A DNA stretch of 64,000 nucleotides from Enterococcus italicus DSM 15952 (GTDB lineage: Bacteria; Bacillota; Bacilli; Lactobacillales; Enterococcaceae): assembly GCF_000185365.1 (NCBI RefSeq), contig NZ_GL622241.1:1176888-1240887 (forward strand). The letters run 5' to 3'. The notes under the pieces are model-generated. The model saw only the letters and a program-made list of their open reading frames with translations, searched no databases and was not told the DNA's origin. Of this stretch, positions 39,549 to 48,330 are shown in pieces; the stretch's first letter is position 1, and each line of letters starts with the position of its first letter. Both the position numbers and the translations under genes were made by a program.

Positions 39549-40112
39549 GTGCGAATTATTGCAGGAACGTATGGAGGTAGGAAGCTAAAAAGCCTTCCTG
39601 GTACGAATACACGACCAACTACTGATAAAGTAAAGGGTGCCATCTATAATATGCTTGGGCCTTATTTTGATGGTGGGAAAGTACTTGATTTATTCTCTGG
39701 TAGTGGTGGGCTGGCTATCGAGGCGATCTCAAGAGGAATGGACAAAGCGGTCTGTGTGGACAAAAATTACCAAGCTATCTCAATTATTAAGGAAAATATT
39801 CAAATAACGAAGGAACCTGAAAAATTTGTCGTGTTAAAAATGGATGCCAATGCTGCCCTAAAAAAATTATCTGGCGAAGAAATGAAGTTTGATTTGATTC
39901 TTTTTGATCCTCCGTATGCAAAGCAAGAAATCGTGGACCAAATCGAGCAGATGTCTCAGCTCAATCTTACAGCTGAATATGCCAAAATTGTTTGTGAAAC
40001 GGATAAGGCGATTGATTTACCCGAAAAAATTGCGGGATTTAGCGCAATTAGACAACAAACATACGGCGCTAGTAAAGTGACCATATATCGAAAGGATGAG
40101 GCAGAAAGATGA
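39549..40112 (+). CDS. rsmD: 16S rRNA (guanine(966)-N(2))-methyltransferase
   Basis: Methylates G966 of 16S rRNA in the 30S subunit. 187 residues; the N-terminal [13 protein letters not shown] and [13 protein letters not shown] segments are typical, the SAM loop [15 protein letters not shown] is at about residues 44-58, and the catalytic DPPYAK is near 120. Start is GTG 39549 with AAGGGAGG upstream. Its TGA overlaps the coaD ATG by 4 nt, the usual Bacilli pairing. Confidence 0.94.
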   Translation: MRIIAGTYGGRKLKSLPGTNTRPTTDKVKGAIYNMLGPYFDGGKVLDLFSGSGGLAIEAISRGMDKAVCVDKNYQAISIIKENIQITKEPEKFVVLKMDANAALKKLSGEEMKFDLILFDPPYAKQEIVDQIEQMSQLNLTAEYAKIVCETDKAIDLPEKIAGFSAIRQQTYGASKVTIYRKDEAER

Positions 40113-40588
40113 ACAAAAAAATTGCCCTATTTCCTGGAAGCTTTGATCCGATTACGCTTGGCCATATTGATTTGATTGAGCGGGCGTCACAGTTATTCGA
40201 TCATTTATATGTGGGCGTTTTTCAAAATACAACGAAGAAGTCACTGTTTACTAAAGAGGAAAAAATGCTTCTAGTAAAAAAAAGTCTAGAACAATATGAA
40301 AATGTTAGCGTTGTTTCCCAAGAAGAGGAACTGACAGTGACCTATGCCAAAAAAATTGGCGCCGATTTTTTGATCCGTGGTATTCGTAATAGTAAAGACT
40401 TTGAATATGAGAAAGATATATATGCACTAAATCAACACTTGGACGATTCAATTGAAACAGTTTTTCTTATAGCGAACCCTAAATATGAACATGTTAGCTC
40501 TAGCATGTTAAAAGAGATTTTGACTTTTGGTGGCGATGTTACAGCCTTTTTGCCAGATGTTGTGAATCAATACATTGAAAAGAAGTGA
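40109..40588 (+). CDS. coaD: Phosphopantetheine adenylyltransferase
   Basis: Fourth step of coenzyme A synthesis: 4'-phosphopantetheine plus ATP to dephospho-CoA. 159 residues with the nucleotidyltransferase motif [15 protein letters not shown] at about residues 9-23 and the C-terminal [12 protein letters not shown] replacing the common ISSSxx[16 protein letters not shown] near 87-100 is diagnostic. Overlaps rsmD by 4 nt and precedes sepM by 7 nt. The dephospho-CoA kinase gene coaE is also in this window. Confidence 0.95.
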   Translation: MNKKIALFPGSFDPITLGHIDLIERASQLFDHLYVGVFQNTTKKSLFTKEEKMLLVKKSLEQYENVSVVSQEEELTVTYAKKIGADFLIRGIRNSKDFEYEKDIYALNQHLDDSIETVFLIANPKYEHVSSSMLKEILTFGGDVTAFLPDVVNQYIEKK

Positions 40589-40595
40589 ATGAGAA

Positions 40596-41645
40596 GTGAA
40601 AAAGAAAACTTGGTTAAAAGTTAGTCTATTTTTTGCAACATTACTCGTTGTTTTAGGTATCGTTGTCGTACCAATCCCGTATTACATAGAACAACCTGGC
40701 TCGACAATCAATCTAAAAGATTTAATTACGGTCAATAATAAAGAGGACACACAAGCAGGTTCGTTTTCGTTAACTTCTGTTGGAATACGTCGTGCGACTG
40801 TCGCCACGGCACTAATCTCCAAATTCTCTGCCTTTGACGAACTTCTTTCAGAAAAAGATCTGATGGGTTCGGCCTCAAGTGAAGAATACAATCAAATTCA
40901 ACAATATTATATGCAATCAGCTCAAAATAATGCAGCCGAACAAGCACTTAAATTAGCCGGTATGGATTATTCGATGAAGTATAAAGGTGTCTATGTCATG
41001 TCAGTTGAAAAGAATTCCAGTTTTTATGGTGTCATTCAAATTGGTGATACGGTGACAGGCGTCGATGGCAAGAGCTTTGAAAGTAGCCAAGCATTTATGT
41101 CCTACGTACAGTCGCAAAAAGTTGGTCAAACGATGACGGTCTCTTATACGCATAATAATGAAACAAAAACGGCATCAGGCAAGCTGATTGAGCTATCGAC
41201 AACAAAAAAAGCTGGCATTGGTATCTCACTAGTGGATCATACTGAAATTGAATCCGACCAAGCCATTGATTTTCATGTAGAAAATATTGGTGGCCCTTCT
41301 GCTGGATTAATGTTTACCTTAGAAATTTACCAACAATTGACTGGGAAAGACTTGCGTCATGGCAAAGTGATTGCCGGCACTGGTACGATTGACGAAACAG
41401 GTACAGTCGGCCGAATTGGTGGTATTGATAAAAAAGTAGCGAGCGCAAGCAACGAGGGAGTAGAAATCTTTTTTGCTCCAGATGATGAAATCACGGATGC
41501 AGAGAAAAAAGCAGATCCAACTATTCAAACGAATTACGAAGAAGCTAAGGCTGCTGCTAAGAAACTAAATACAACTATGAAAATTGTACCAGTCAAAACA
41601 TTGAAAGATGCTATCGATTATCTAAATGGCTTACAAGATTCTTAA
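40596..41645 (+). CDS. SepM/YlbL family PDZ-Lon-like serine protease
   Basis: Membrane-anchored extracellular protease, 349 residues: N-terminal helix at about 6-27, PDZ domain at about 120-190, and a Lon-type S16 protease domain at about 215-345 with catalytic Ser235 in GGPSAG and Lys280 in GGIDKK. In streptococci SepM trims the competence signal peptide; in other Bacilli (YlbL) the substrate is less clear. The start is GTG 40596, 7 nt after coaD, with only a weak ribosome site. The rsmD-coaD-ylbL order matches B. subtilis. Confidence 0.9.
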   Translation: MKKKTWLKVSLFFATLLVVLGIVVVPIPYYIEQPGSTINLKDLITVNNKEDTQAGSFSLTSVGIRRATVATALISKFSAFDELLSEKDLMGSASSEEYNQIQQYYMQSAQNNAAEQALKLAGMDYSMKYKGVYVMSVEKNSSFYGVIQIGDTVTGVDGKSFESSQAFMSYVQSQKVGQTMTVSYTHNNETKTASGKLIELSTTKKAGIGISLVDHTEIESDQAIDFHVENIGGPSAGLMFTLEIYQQLTGKDLRHGKVIAGTGTIDETGTVGRIGGIDKKVASASNEGVEIFFAPDDEITDAEKKADPTIQTNYEEAKAAAKKLNTTMKIVPVKTLKDAIDYLNGLQDS

Positions 41646-41669
41646 TTTACTTTCTTTGCACAAATCGTA

Positions 41670-41678
41670 TGGTAAAAT
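41670..41678 (+). promoter_or_regulatory. Extended -10 promoter of the DUF1149 gene
   Basis: TGGTAAAAT, an extended -10. A TTGCAC lies 11 nt upstream, too near to be its -35. Confidence 0.4.
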
Positions 41679-41707
41679 AGGTAAATAAGGCAGAAGGAGT
41701 GAGTTAA

Positions 41708-42094
41708 TTGGAAATACGCAGACAAAAACCAATCGTAGAAAATTATCATTTTGATATGAAAAAACCAGAAGAACAAGTTGAGACAAAGTTAAATGTAGGG
41801 TTTATGCCTCTCACCCCTCCTGATAAAGACTATCCAAAAGAGAATAGTATCATTGGAGCTCGCTTGGAGTTTACAATTGCTTTTCCTGAGTATGTCCTAT
41901 CTGGAGCAGTGGGACAAATAAATCATATCGTGAATCAATCAGTCACGAAAACAGAAGATATTTCACGTGCAGAAGCAGATGAGTTAGTAGCACCTTTATT
42001 TGATATTGTTAAAAGATTGAGCTACGAGGTTACAGAAATCGTCACGGATGAACCCGGCGTCGACTTAAACTTTAATTCTCAAGATAATGAGTAA
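41708..42094 (+). CDS. DUF1149 family protein
   Basis: A 128-residue protein of the DUF1149 family, which is common in streptococci and enterococci. It is recognised by the N-terminal RRQKPIVENYHFD, the NVGFMPLTPPDKDYPK segment and SGAVGQINHI near residues 63-72. It has a beta-rich SecB-like look but no assigned function. Start is TTG 41708, set by AAGGAGTG. It lies between sepM and the VOC gene and probably shares a transcript with the latter (9-nt gap). Confidence 0.8.
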   Translation: MEIRRQKPIVENYHFDMKKPEEQVETKLNVGFMPLTPPDKDYPKENSIIGARLEFTIAFPEYVLSGAVGQINHIVNQSVTKTEDISRAEADELVAPLFDIVKRLSYEVTEIVTDEPGVDLNFNSQDNE

Positions 42095-42103
42095 GGAGAA
42101 AAA

Positions 42104-42478
42104 ATGATGATTTCAAATCAGATGGAAATTATGTTATATGTTGACGATGTTGCTCGTGCCCAAGAGTTTTGGGAATCTCTGGGCTTCCAAACAATTACTG
42201 TTCAGAATCTAGAGGAAACAAAAATCGTTGAGATGGCCCCTAATGAAACGGCTGAAATTCACTTTGTTTTATATGATCGTACATTTATCGAAACCTATTC
42301 ACCAGAAGTGGCGACCAACTCCCCATCGATCATGTTCCAAACAAAGGACATCGAAGGTTTTTATAATAAATTATTAACCTTAAATACAACTGTTGGCGAA
42401 CTCATTCAGCTTGAAGATAGTAAGATTTTAAATTTTGCTGATCCAGATGGTAACTATTACGCAATCAAAAGTATATAG
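42104..42478 (+). CDS. VOC family (glyoxalase-like) protein
   Basis: A 124-residue protein with one vicinal-oxygen-chelate domain made of two beta-alpha-beta-beta-beta halves. Typical parts are MLYVDDVARAQEFWESLGF near the start and the C-terminal FADPDGNYYAI. The acidic and His ligands needed for a metal site are only partly present, so it may be a non-enzymatic or binding member. AAGGAG precedes ATG 42104; ATG 42107 is the alternative start. A terminator follows. Confidence 0.8.
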   Translation: MMISNQMEIMLYVDDVARAQEFWESLGFQTITVQNLEETKIVEMAPNETAEIHFVLYDRTFIETYSPEVATNSPSIMFQTKDIEGFYNKLLTLNTTVGELIQLEDSKILNFADPDGNYYAIKSI

Positions 42479-42488
42479 CACAAGAAAT

Positions 42489-42521
42489 GAGCAATAAATC
42501 GAATCTGATTTATTGCTTTTT
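42489..42521 (+). terminator. Terminator after the VOC gene
   Basis: Perfect 10-bp stem GCAATAAATC (42491-42500) with GATTTATTGC (42507-42516), 6-nt loop, then TTTTTA. Confidence 0.85.
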
Positions 42522-42671
42522 ACATTTATACACTTATGAAAATAAAGAAATGTATAAAAACTTTTAAAAAACTTTATATATTCCATTTAAAGAGTTCTGC
42601 CAAAAGTGTTTTTTAAAAGATTTTTAAAAGAACCTTATCCGTCTGTTCTTTACTGGAGAAGGAAAGAATGG

Positions 42672-42701
42672 TTGATTCATATTGGGAAGACTTGCTATGA
42701 T
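42672..42701 (+). promoter_or_regulatory. Promoter of tex
   Basis: TTGATT at 42672-42677, 18-nt spacer, TATGAT at 42696-42701 with a TGC extension. The predicted start is about 25 nt before tex. Confidence 0.55.
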
Positions 42702-42731
42702 TGTGTGAACACGTGCGAAGGAAGGAAATGA

Positions 42732-44909
42732 ATGACTATGACGAATCACGAAGAAGTAATAATCAAAGCGTTAGGGCAGTACAAGCCAAAACAAATCCGA
42801 GCGGTGTTAAATCTACTAGCGGACGGCAATACAGTGCCATTTATTGCACGATATCGTAAAGAGATAACTGGTTCTCTTAACGAAGTGCAAATCAAAGAAA
42901 TTGAAGATCGTGCAACCTATATTGACAACTTAGAAAAAAGAAGACAAGAAATTTTGACGAAAATTGAGAGCTTGGATCAGTTGTCACCATCATTGAAACA
43001 GGCGATTGAGCAAGCTGATACATTGCAATTATTGGAAGACTACTACCGACCATTCAAGCAAAAACGGCGGACAAAAGCTACAATTGCCAAAGAAAATGGC
43101 TTAGAACCATTTGCAAAGTGGTTAAAGACATTTCCAAACAAGCCGTCACTTGAGGAAAAAGCAAGTCAGTTTTTAAATGATGCCATCCTATCGATAGAAG
43201 ATGCTCTTAGCGGTGCTCATGAAATTTTAGCGGAAGAAATAGGCGACAACGCAGAAATTAGAAAATGGATTCGTTCCTATACAATGAAGCATGGTCAGTT
43301 TTATAGCCGCGTAAAAGATGAAGAGGCCGATGAAAAACGAATTTATGAGATGTACTATAATTTTTCAGAGCCGTATCTTAAAATGGTTTCACATCGAATA
43401 TTAGCGGCCAATCGTGGTGAAAAAGAAGGTGTGTTAAAAGCCGGTATCACAGTGGATGAGGGGGCTATTTTTTCATATTTGGAAAGAACTGTTCTCAAGG
43501 GGAAACAATCGAATAACAATCAAGTACTGATCGACGCTGCTATTGATGCATACAAACGATTTATTCAACCTGCGATTGAAAGGGATTTGCGTAGTGAATT
43601 AACAACAAAAGCTGATGAGCAAGCGATCCAGGTTTTTGGCGAGAATCTTAGAAATCTTTTATTACAAGCGCCATTGAAAGGGAAAGTCGTCATGGGATTT
43701 GACCCTGCGTATCGAACAGGGTGTAAATTAGCGATTATTGATGCCACAGGTGCGTTACTGGCCATCGATGTCATCTATCCGCATGCCCCCGCTCCTGCAG
43801 CAAAAAGACAAGCAAGTGGTCAGCAGTTCAGGCAATTAATTCAAGACTACCAAGTAGAAATGGTTGCAATCGGTAATGGAACGGCAAGTAGGGAATCGGA
43901 ACAATTTGTAGCAAAGCAGTTGAAGCTAGTGGATAATGAAGTATATTATGTCATTGTCAGCGAGGCTGGTGCATCGGTCTATTCAGCCAGTCCAGTCGCT
44001 CGTGAGGAATTTCCAAAATTACAAGTAGAACAGCGTAGTGCCATTAGTATCGGTCGTAGATTGCAAGATCCATTAGCAGAGCTAGTTAAAATTGAACCAA
44101 AAGCTGTGGGTGTTGGCCAATATCAACATGATGTTTCACAAAAAAGACTAGCTGATGAATTGTCCTTTGTTGTTGAAACGGCTGTGAACCAAGTGGGTGT
44201 GGATGTCAATACGGCGAGTGCACAACTCTTAGGATACGTGTCCGGTATTAATAAAACGACGGCGCAAAATATTGTGACACTTCGTCAAGAAGTAGGAAGC
44301 TTTACCGAACGGAAAGAATTAAAAAAAGTCCCACGCCTAGGGCCAAAAGCGTATGAACAAGCAATCGGATTTCTACGGATTCCAAAAGGAAAATCGATCT
44401 TTGATTCAACCAGCATCCATCCAGAAAGCTATCCACTTGCCAAAAAAATATTAGAATACATTCACATGCCTGAATCTTCTGTCGGGTCTGAAGAGACAAC
44501 TGCTTTGTTAAAGCAAGTCAGTCAAGAAAAGTTGGCTGATCAATGGGGAATCGCAGTCGTGACACTACAAGATATCATTCAAGGGCTTGTTCAACCAGGC
44601 AGAGACATGCGCGATGCGATGCCGGCGCCACTTTTGCGTAAAGATGTCTTAACAATCACTGACTTATCAGCAGGTATGGAGCTGAAGGGGACGGTAAGAA
44701 ACGTTGTCGATTTTGGTGCATTTGTCGATATCGGCGTCAAACATGATGGACTAGTCCATGTCTCAAAATTAAGTGAAAAGTTTGTCAAAAAAGCAAGTGA
44801 AATCGTCGCAGTGGGAGACATTGTTTCAGTGTGGGTGGAACAAGTCGACTTAGCCAGAGAACGTGTCAGTCTAACCATGATTCAACCACGACAAGCGGCT
44901 AAAGTATGA
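42732..44909 (+). CDS. tex: Tex family RNA-binding S1 protein
   Basis: A 725-residue nucleic-acid-binding protein of the Tex/Spt6 group, linked to transcription and gene-expression tolerance. In order: N-terminal helical region (about 1-200), YqgF/RNase H-like domain (about 325-455, VMGFDPAYRTGCK), helix-hairpin-helix region (about 490-560, VDVNTASAQLLGYVSGI) and C-terminal S1 domain (about 645-715, GMELKGTVRNVVDFGAFVDIGVKHDGLVH). ATG 42732 or 42738 could be used. It overlaps the sprT-like gene by 4 nt, a frequent pairing in Bacilli. Confidence 0.94.
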   Translation: MTMTNHEEVIIKALGQYKPKQIRAVLNLLADGNTVPFIARYRKEITGSLNEVQIKEIEDRATYIDNLEKRRQEILTKIESLDQLSPSLKQAIEQADTLQLLEDYYRPFKQKRRTKATIAKENGLEPFAKWLKTFPNKPSLEEKASQFLNDAILSIEDALSGAHEILAEEIGDNAEIRKWIRSYTMKHGQFYSRVKDEEADEKRIYEMYYNFSEPYLKMVSHRILAANRGEKEGVLKAGITVDEGAIFSYLERTVLKGKQSNNNQVLIDAAIDAYKRFIQPAIERDLRSELTTKADEQAIQVFGENLRNLLLQAPLKGKVVMGFDPAYRTGCKLAIIDATGALLAIDVIYPHAPAPAAKRQASGQQFRQLIQDYQVEMVAIGNGTASRESEQFVAKQLKLVDNEVYYVIVSEAGASVYSASPVAREEFPKLQVEQRSAISIGRRLQDPLAELVKIEPKAVGVGQYQHDVSQKRLADELSFVVETAVNQVGVDVNTASAQLLGYVSGINKTTAQNIVTLRQEVGSFTERKELKKVPRLGPKAYEQAIGFLRIPKGKSIFDSTSIHPESYPLAKKILEYIHMPESSVGSEETTALLKQVSQEKLADQWGIAVVTLQDIIQGLVQPGRDMRDAMPAPLLRKDVLTITDLSAGMELKGTVRNVVDFGAFVDIGVKHDGLVHVSKLSEKFVKKASEIVAVGDIVSVWVEQVDLARERVSLTMIQPRQAAKV

Positions 44910-45346
44910 CCAATGAGCAACTACAAGCGCTCATCGAACAAGTGTCGCTTGACCATTTCAATAAAGCGTTTCGCCACCATGCGTGTTTTAATGCGCGCCT
45001 TAAGACAACGGGTGGTCGTTATCATTTGGCTGACCATCACATTGATGTTAATCCCAAGTTAATGGAACCTGAGTACCAGCAATATTTAATAGGTGTAATC
45101 AAGCATGAATTGTGTCATTACCATTTGCATTTAGTGGGTGGCGGCTATCGTCATCGCGACCAAGATTTTAAGCAATTACTTCATTCAGTTGAGGGATTAC
45201 GCTACTCGCCACTGACTTTTGCCCCAAAAAAGAGGATAGTCTATGAATGCTTGAATTGCCATCAAATATACCTGCGTCAAAAGGCTATCAATACGCAGCG
45301 GTTTTGCTGCGGCAAGTGTCGCGGAAAACTGGTAGAGCAAGTTTAA
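44906..45346 (+). CDS. sprT: SprT-like zinc metalloprotein
   Basis: A 146-residue SprT family protein. The zinc protease motif HELCH is near residue 69 in IKHELCHYHLH, with a later His-rich segment (GGGYRHRDQDFKQ). The C-terminus has a zinc-ribbon-like set of cysteines (CLNCHQ and FCCGKCRGK). Related eukaryotic proteins repair DNA-protein crosslinks, but the role in Firmicutes is not settled. It overlaps tex by 4 nt. No promoter of its own is seen. Confidence 0.9.
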   Translation: MTNEQLQALIEQVSLDHFNKAFRHHACFNARLKTTGGRYHLADHHIDVNPKLMEPEYQQYLIGVIKHELCHYHLHLVGGGYRHRDQDFKQLLHSVEGLRYSPLTFAPKKRIVYECLNCHQIYLRQKAINTQRFCCGKCRGKLVEQV

Positions 45347-45381
45347 ACATACATGTTGTTTTATAATTCATGAGGAAAACT

Positions 45382-45420
45382 CGTTGCTATTTTTTTTAAT
45401 CTGTTAGATAATAAGCAACG
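45382..45420. repeat. Inverted repeat before murC
   Basis: CGTTGCT (45382-45388) and AGCAACG (45414-45420) flank an A/T-rich 25-nt loop. No T run follows on the plus strand, so it does not look like a standard terminator. A TATAAT at 45362-45367 may be the murC -10, which would place this hairpin at the transcript 5' end. Confidence 0.4.
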
Positions 45421-45496
45421 GTTGCACCATATACGTAGTTTTCATTTGACGCATTTGGTGATTGAAAGGATTTTCTTAAAGAGAGGATATTTTAGC

Positions 45497-46832
45497 ATGA
45501 AAGATCAAGAAACATTGTATCATTTTGTCGGAATCAAAGGGTCAGGAATGAGTTCATTGGCGCTCGTTTTATACGAAAAAGGCTATCACGTGCAAGGGTC
45601 AGATGTACCAACTTACTTCTTTACACAGCGAGACCTAGAAAAAGCAGGTATCCCAATTTTTAACTTTGACGCAAATAATATTAAAGAAGGTATGACGGTT
45701 ATTGCAGGGAATGCATTTCCTGATAGCCATGAAGAAATTGTTCGAGCAAAAGAACTAGGTTTAGAAGTGATTCGTTACCATGATTTTATTGGCCAATTCA
45801 TTCAAAACTTTACGAGCATCGCAGTGACTGGTTCGCACGGTAAGACTAGTACGACTGGGATGTTGGCTCATGTTTTGTGTGGCATTCGTCCAACAAGCTA
45901 CTTAATCGGCGATGGTACTGGACATGGCGACCCTCAAGCTGAGTTTTTTGCATTTGAAGCATGTGAATACCGACGTCATTTCTTAGCATATTCTCCTGAC
46001 TATGCCATTATGACGAATATTGACTTTGATCATCCTGACTACTATAAGAGTATCGAAGACGTTTATGATGCCTTCCAAACGATGGCTCATCAAGTGAAAA
46101 AAAGCAATCTTTGCATTTGGTGATGACGACTATTTGCGAAAATTAGAGGCCGATGTACCAATCTACTACTATGGTATTAATGAAAATGATGACGTGCAAG
46201 CACGCAATATCGAACGCACGACGACTGGTTCAGCATTTGATGTTTATTTCCATGGCAAGCTTGTTGGTCACTTTGTTCTGCCAGCATTTGGTCAGCACAA
46301 TATTAACAATGCACTAGGAGTTATTGCGACAGCATACTTAGAAGACTTCGATATGGAAGAAGTTGCCAGAGAAATGCAAACATTCGCTGGTGTGAAGCGT
46401 CGTTTCACTGAAAAGAAAGTTGCTGATATGATTATTGTAGACGACTATGCGCATCATCCTGCTGAAATTCGTGCGACGATTGATGGCGCAAGACAAAAAT
46501 ACCCAAATCAAAAAATCATTGCCGTTTTCCAACCACACACGTTTACAAGAACCATTGCGTTATTAGATGATTTTGCCCAAGCATTAGACTTAGCAGATGA
46601 AGTCTATCTGTGTGATATCTTTGGTTCGGCTCGTGAAACAAAAGGAAATGTAAAAATTGAAGATTTAGGGGCGAAAATCCATAAAGGTGGGACAGTCCTT
46701 TCTGAGGATAATGTTTCGCCATTGCTTGATTACAAAGATGCTGTAGTCATCTTCATGGGAGCGGGCGATGTACAAAAATTTGAACGTGCATACGAAGAAC
46801 TCTTAAGCAAAACAACAAAAAGCGATCGTTAG
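45497..46832 (+). pseudogene. murC: UDP-N-acetylmuramate-L-alanine ligase, frameshifted
   Basis: MurC adds L-alanine to UDP-MurNAc, the first peptide step of the wall precursor, and is normally essential. The first part (45497-46123) has [13 protein letters not shown] near residue 10 and the ATP loop [13 protein letters not shown] near 112; the second part (46134-46832 open frame) has [10 protein letters not shown] and FQPHTFTR. They lie in different frames. Removing one A from the seven-A run at 46097-46103 restores [13 protein letters not shown] and a normal protein of about 444 residues. Essentiality makes a sequencing error likely; slippage is the alternative. ATG 45497 follows AGAGGATAT. 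Confidence 0.88.
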
Positions 46833-46847
46833 TGATTGGTGCTGTAG

Positions 46848-46893
46848 ACTGTTTTTCCTTTCAATTTCTATTGAGAGGGAAAACAGTTTTTTT
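46848..46893 (+). terminator. Terminator after murC
   Basis: Stem ACTGTTTTTCCTTTCAA with TTGAGAGGGAAAACAGT, 6-nt loop, then TTTTTTT. Confidence 0.87.
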
Positions 46894-46906
46894 CGATGAG
46901 CCGAAC

Positions 46907-46934
46907 TTGCACTTTTTCAGCTTTTTGATAGAAT
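46907..46934 (+). promoter_or_regulatory. Promoter of the MaoC-like gene
   Basis: TTGCAC at 46907-46912, 16-nt spacer, TAGAAT at 46929-46934 with a TGA extension. The start near 46941 is 10 nt before the GGAGG of the gene. Confidence 0.58.
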
Positions 46935-46963
46935 AGAATAAATAAGAATTGGAGGAATTTATT

Positions 46964-47434
46964 TTGAATATTGGCAAACCGAGAAAACTTGGGAAAACGA
47001 TTGATCAAATCGAGGAAGGTGACTCGCTTTCGTTAACAGAATCAATAGAGGATAATCAATTATTGCTTTATTTAGGTTTAACGAATGATGCAAATCCGCT
47101 GTACATCCAGCATGATTATGCACAGAAGACGAGTTATGAGCGTCCGATTGTACCATCGATTATGTTAATGGGTATTGTTACAAGCGCGATATCTAAGCAC
47201 TTACCAGGTCCAGGTTCCCATGTGGTGAATTTTTCGGTTAACTTTGTTGCACCCGTTTTTCATTACGAAACACTCACATTTGATTTTGAAGTGATTAAAG
47301 TTGATAATCGAAAAGATGTGGTGACCATATCAGTCGAAGCAGTCAACAATGAAAAACAACGTGTCTTAGATGCCGTAGTCATGGTTCAGCCGCCAGTCAT
47401 TACAAAATTAGAAAGTGAGGAAATTCATGAATAA
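46964..47434 (+). CDS. MaoC-like hotdog-fold protein
   Basis: A 156-residue protein of the MaoC/(R)-hydratase hotdog family. The segment LTNDANPLYIQHDYA near residues 43-57 corresponds to the catalytic loop, and GSHVVNFSVNFVAPVF near 86-101 to the following strands. In active hydratases the loop normally reads D-x-N-P-[IL]-H; here a Tyr stands at the His position, so hydratase activity is doubtful. Start is TTG 46964, placed by GGAGG 8 nt upstream; an in-frame TTG at 46949 overlaps that site. Its end overlaps the next gene by 8 nt. Confidence 0.78.
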   Translation: MNIGKPRKLGKTIDQIEEGDSLSLTESIEDNQLLLYLGLTNDANPLYIQHDYAQKTSYERPIVPSIMLMGIVTSAISKHLPGPGSHVVNFSVNFVAPVFHYETLTFDFEVIKVDNRKDVVTISVEAVNNEKQRVLDAVVMVQPPVITKLESEEIHE

Positions 47435-48104
47435 TACGTATACGGAAACAACTAGTTTAAATCGTTTTTATGGCAAGGTTTATGGCTTTTTTGCCATGGG
47501 GCTTGCAATTAGTGCCATCGCGGCATATCTGTCCATTAATATGTTTCGTGAACAAGTCTTTGGCTTTTTGCAAAACTTTCCACTGGGAATTACCGGTGTA
47601 TGGATCGTTGAATTTATTTTAGTCATTGTCGTTAGTGCAAAAGCACAAAAAAATCCTTCGTTAACCATCGCTGGCTTTATCGTCTATGCCTTGTTAAATG
47701 GCTTTACGTTATCGGTTACGTTGATGCTGTATTCACAAGCAAGTATCGCTTTAGCGTTTGCTACTGCGACGTTAACCTTCATTGGTATGTCCCTATATGG
47801 TATGTTTACAAAGCGTGATCTAAGTAGAGTCGGTCAATTGGCCATTGGATTGTTATGGGGGGTAATTATTGCGACGCTGTTAAATTTCTTTTTAGCAAGC
47901 TCGGCCGTTAACTATTTCCTTTCTTATGTGACAGTCTTAATTTTTATCGGATTGACTGCTTATGATAATCAACAAATTCGCAAACTTTATGCTGCTTCGC
48001 AAGGTCAAAATCAAACAGGGTTAGCTGCTTTTATGGCATTGCAGCTGTACCTTGATTTTATTAACCTTTTCTTAGCATTACTGCGCATTTTCTCCAGAGA
48101 TTAA
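47427..48104 (+). CDS. Bax inhibitor-1/YccA family membrane protein
   Basis: Membrane protein of 225 residues with seven predicted helices. It is a BI-1 family member related to YetJ/YccA, a pH-sensitive calcium leak channel or protease-linked protein in other bacteria. The C-terminal pair of aspartates in FIGLTAYDNQQI and LYLDFINLFLALLRI matches the family di-aspartyl sensor. ATG 47427 is used because GTGAGG precedes it; a GTG at 47415 is in frame but lacks a ribosome site. Overlaps the MaoC-like gene. Confidence 0.9.
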   Translation: MNNTYTETTSLNRFYGKVYGFFAMGLAISAIAAYLSINMFREQVFGFLQNFPLGITGVWIVEFILVIVVSAKAQKNPSLTIAGFIVYALLNGFTLSVTLMLYSQASIALAFATATLTFIGMSLYGMFTKRDLSRVGQLAIGLLWGVIIATLLNFFLASSAVNYFLSYVTVLIFIGLTAYDNQQIRKLYAASQGQNQTGLAAFMALQLYLDFINLFLALLRIFSRD

Positions 48105-48156
48105 ACTATTTTTATACTGCTAAAGCGAAATTCGAGGAAATAAATACTTGAAAAAA

Positions 48157-48209
48157 TCATCCAATCCAAAGGTTTTAAAAATAACTTTGGGGTTGGCTGA
48201 TTTTTTTTG
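48157..48209 (+). terminator. Terminator after the BI-1 gene
   Basis: Hairpin TCATCCAATCCAAAG / CTTTGGGGTTGGCTGA (two T-G pairs), then eight T. The inner part, CCAAAGG-TTTTAAAAATAA-CTTTGG, resembles the hairpins at 11172 and 63631. Confidence 0.85.
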
Positions 48210-48287
48210 TTGTAATTGAACCGTTCTGTCTTCGAATTTTTATGACGAAACTAATCTTTCAAATCAATCGCTTTACTAGTATATCTT

Positions 48288-48296
48288 TGTTAAAAT
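48288..48296 (+). promoter_or_regulatory. Extended -10 promoter of polA
   Basis: TGTTAAAAT, an extended -10, about 35 nt before polA. No good -35 is present at the usual distance. Confidence 0.4.
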
Positions 48297-48330
48297 GAGG
48301 AGAATAGGATAATGGCTGGAGGAATGAAAC

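Noticed and set aside
45382..45420. Inverted repeat before murC as a rho-independent terminator
   Set aside because: No T run follows the stem on the plus strand and the loop is large.
46097..46103. Programmed ribosomal frameshift in murC
   Set aside because: No shifty-stop or Shine-Dalgarno-like stimulator is clear, and a simple extra A in a homopolymer explains it; slippage is kept only as an alternative.
46897..46909. CCGAAC near the MaoC-like gene as a fourth PurBox
   Set aside because: Flanks do not match AWWW and WWT, and there is no -35 at 47 nt downstream; the -35 lies 10 nt away instead.
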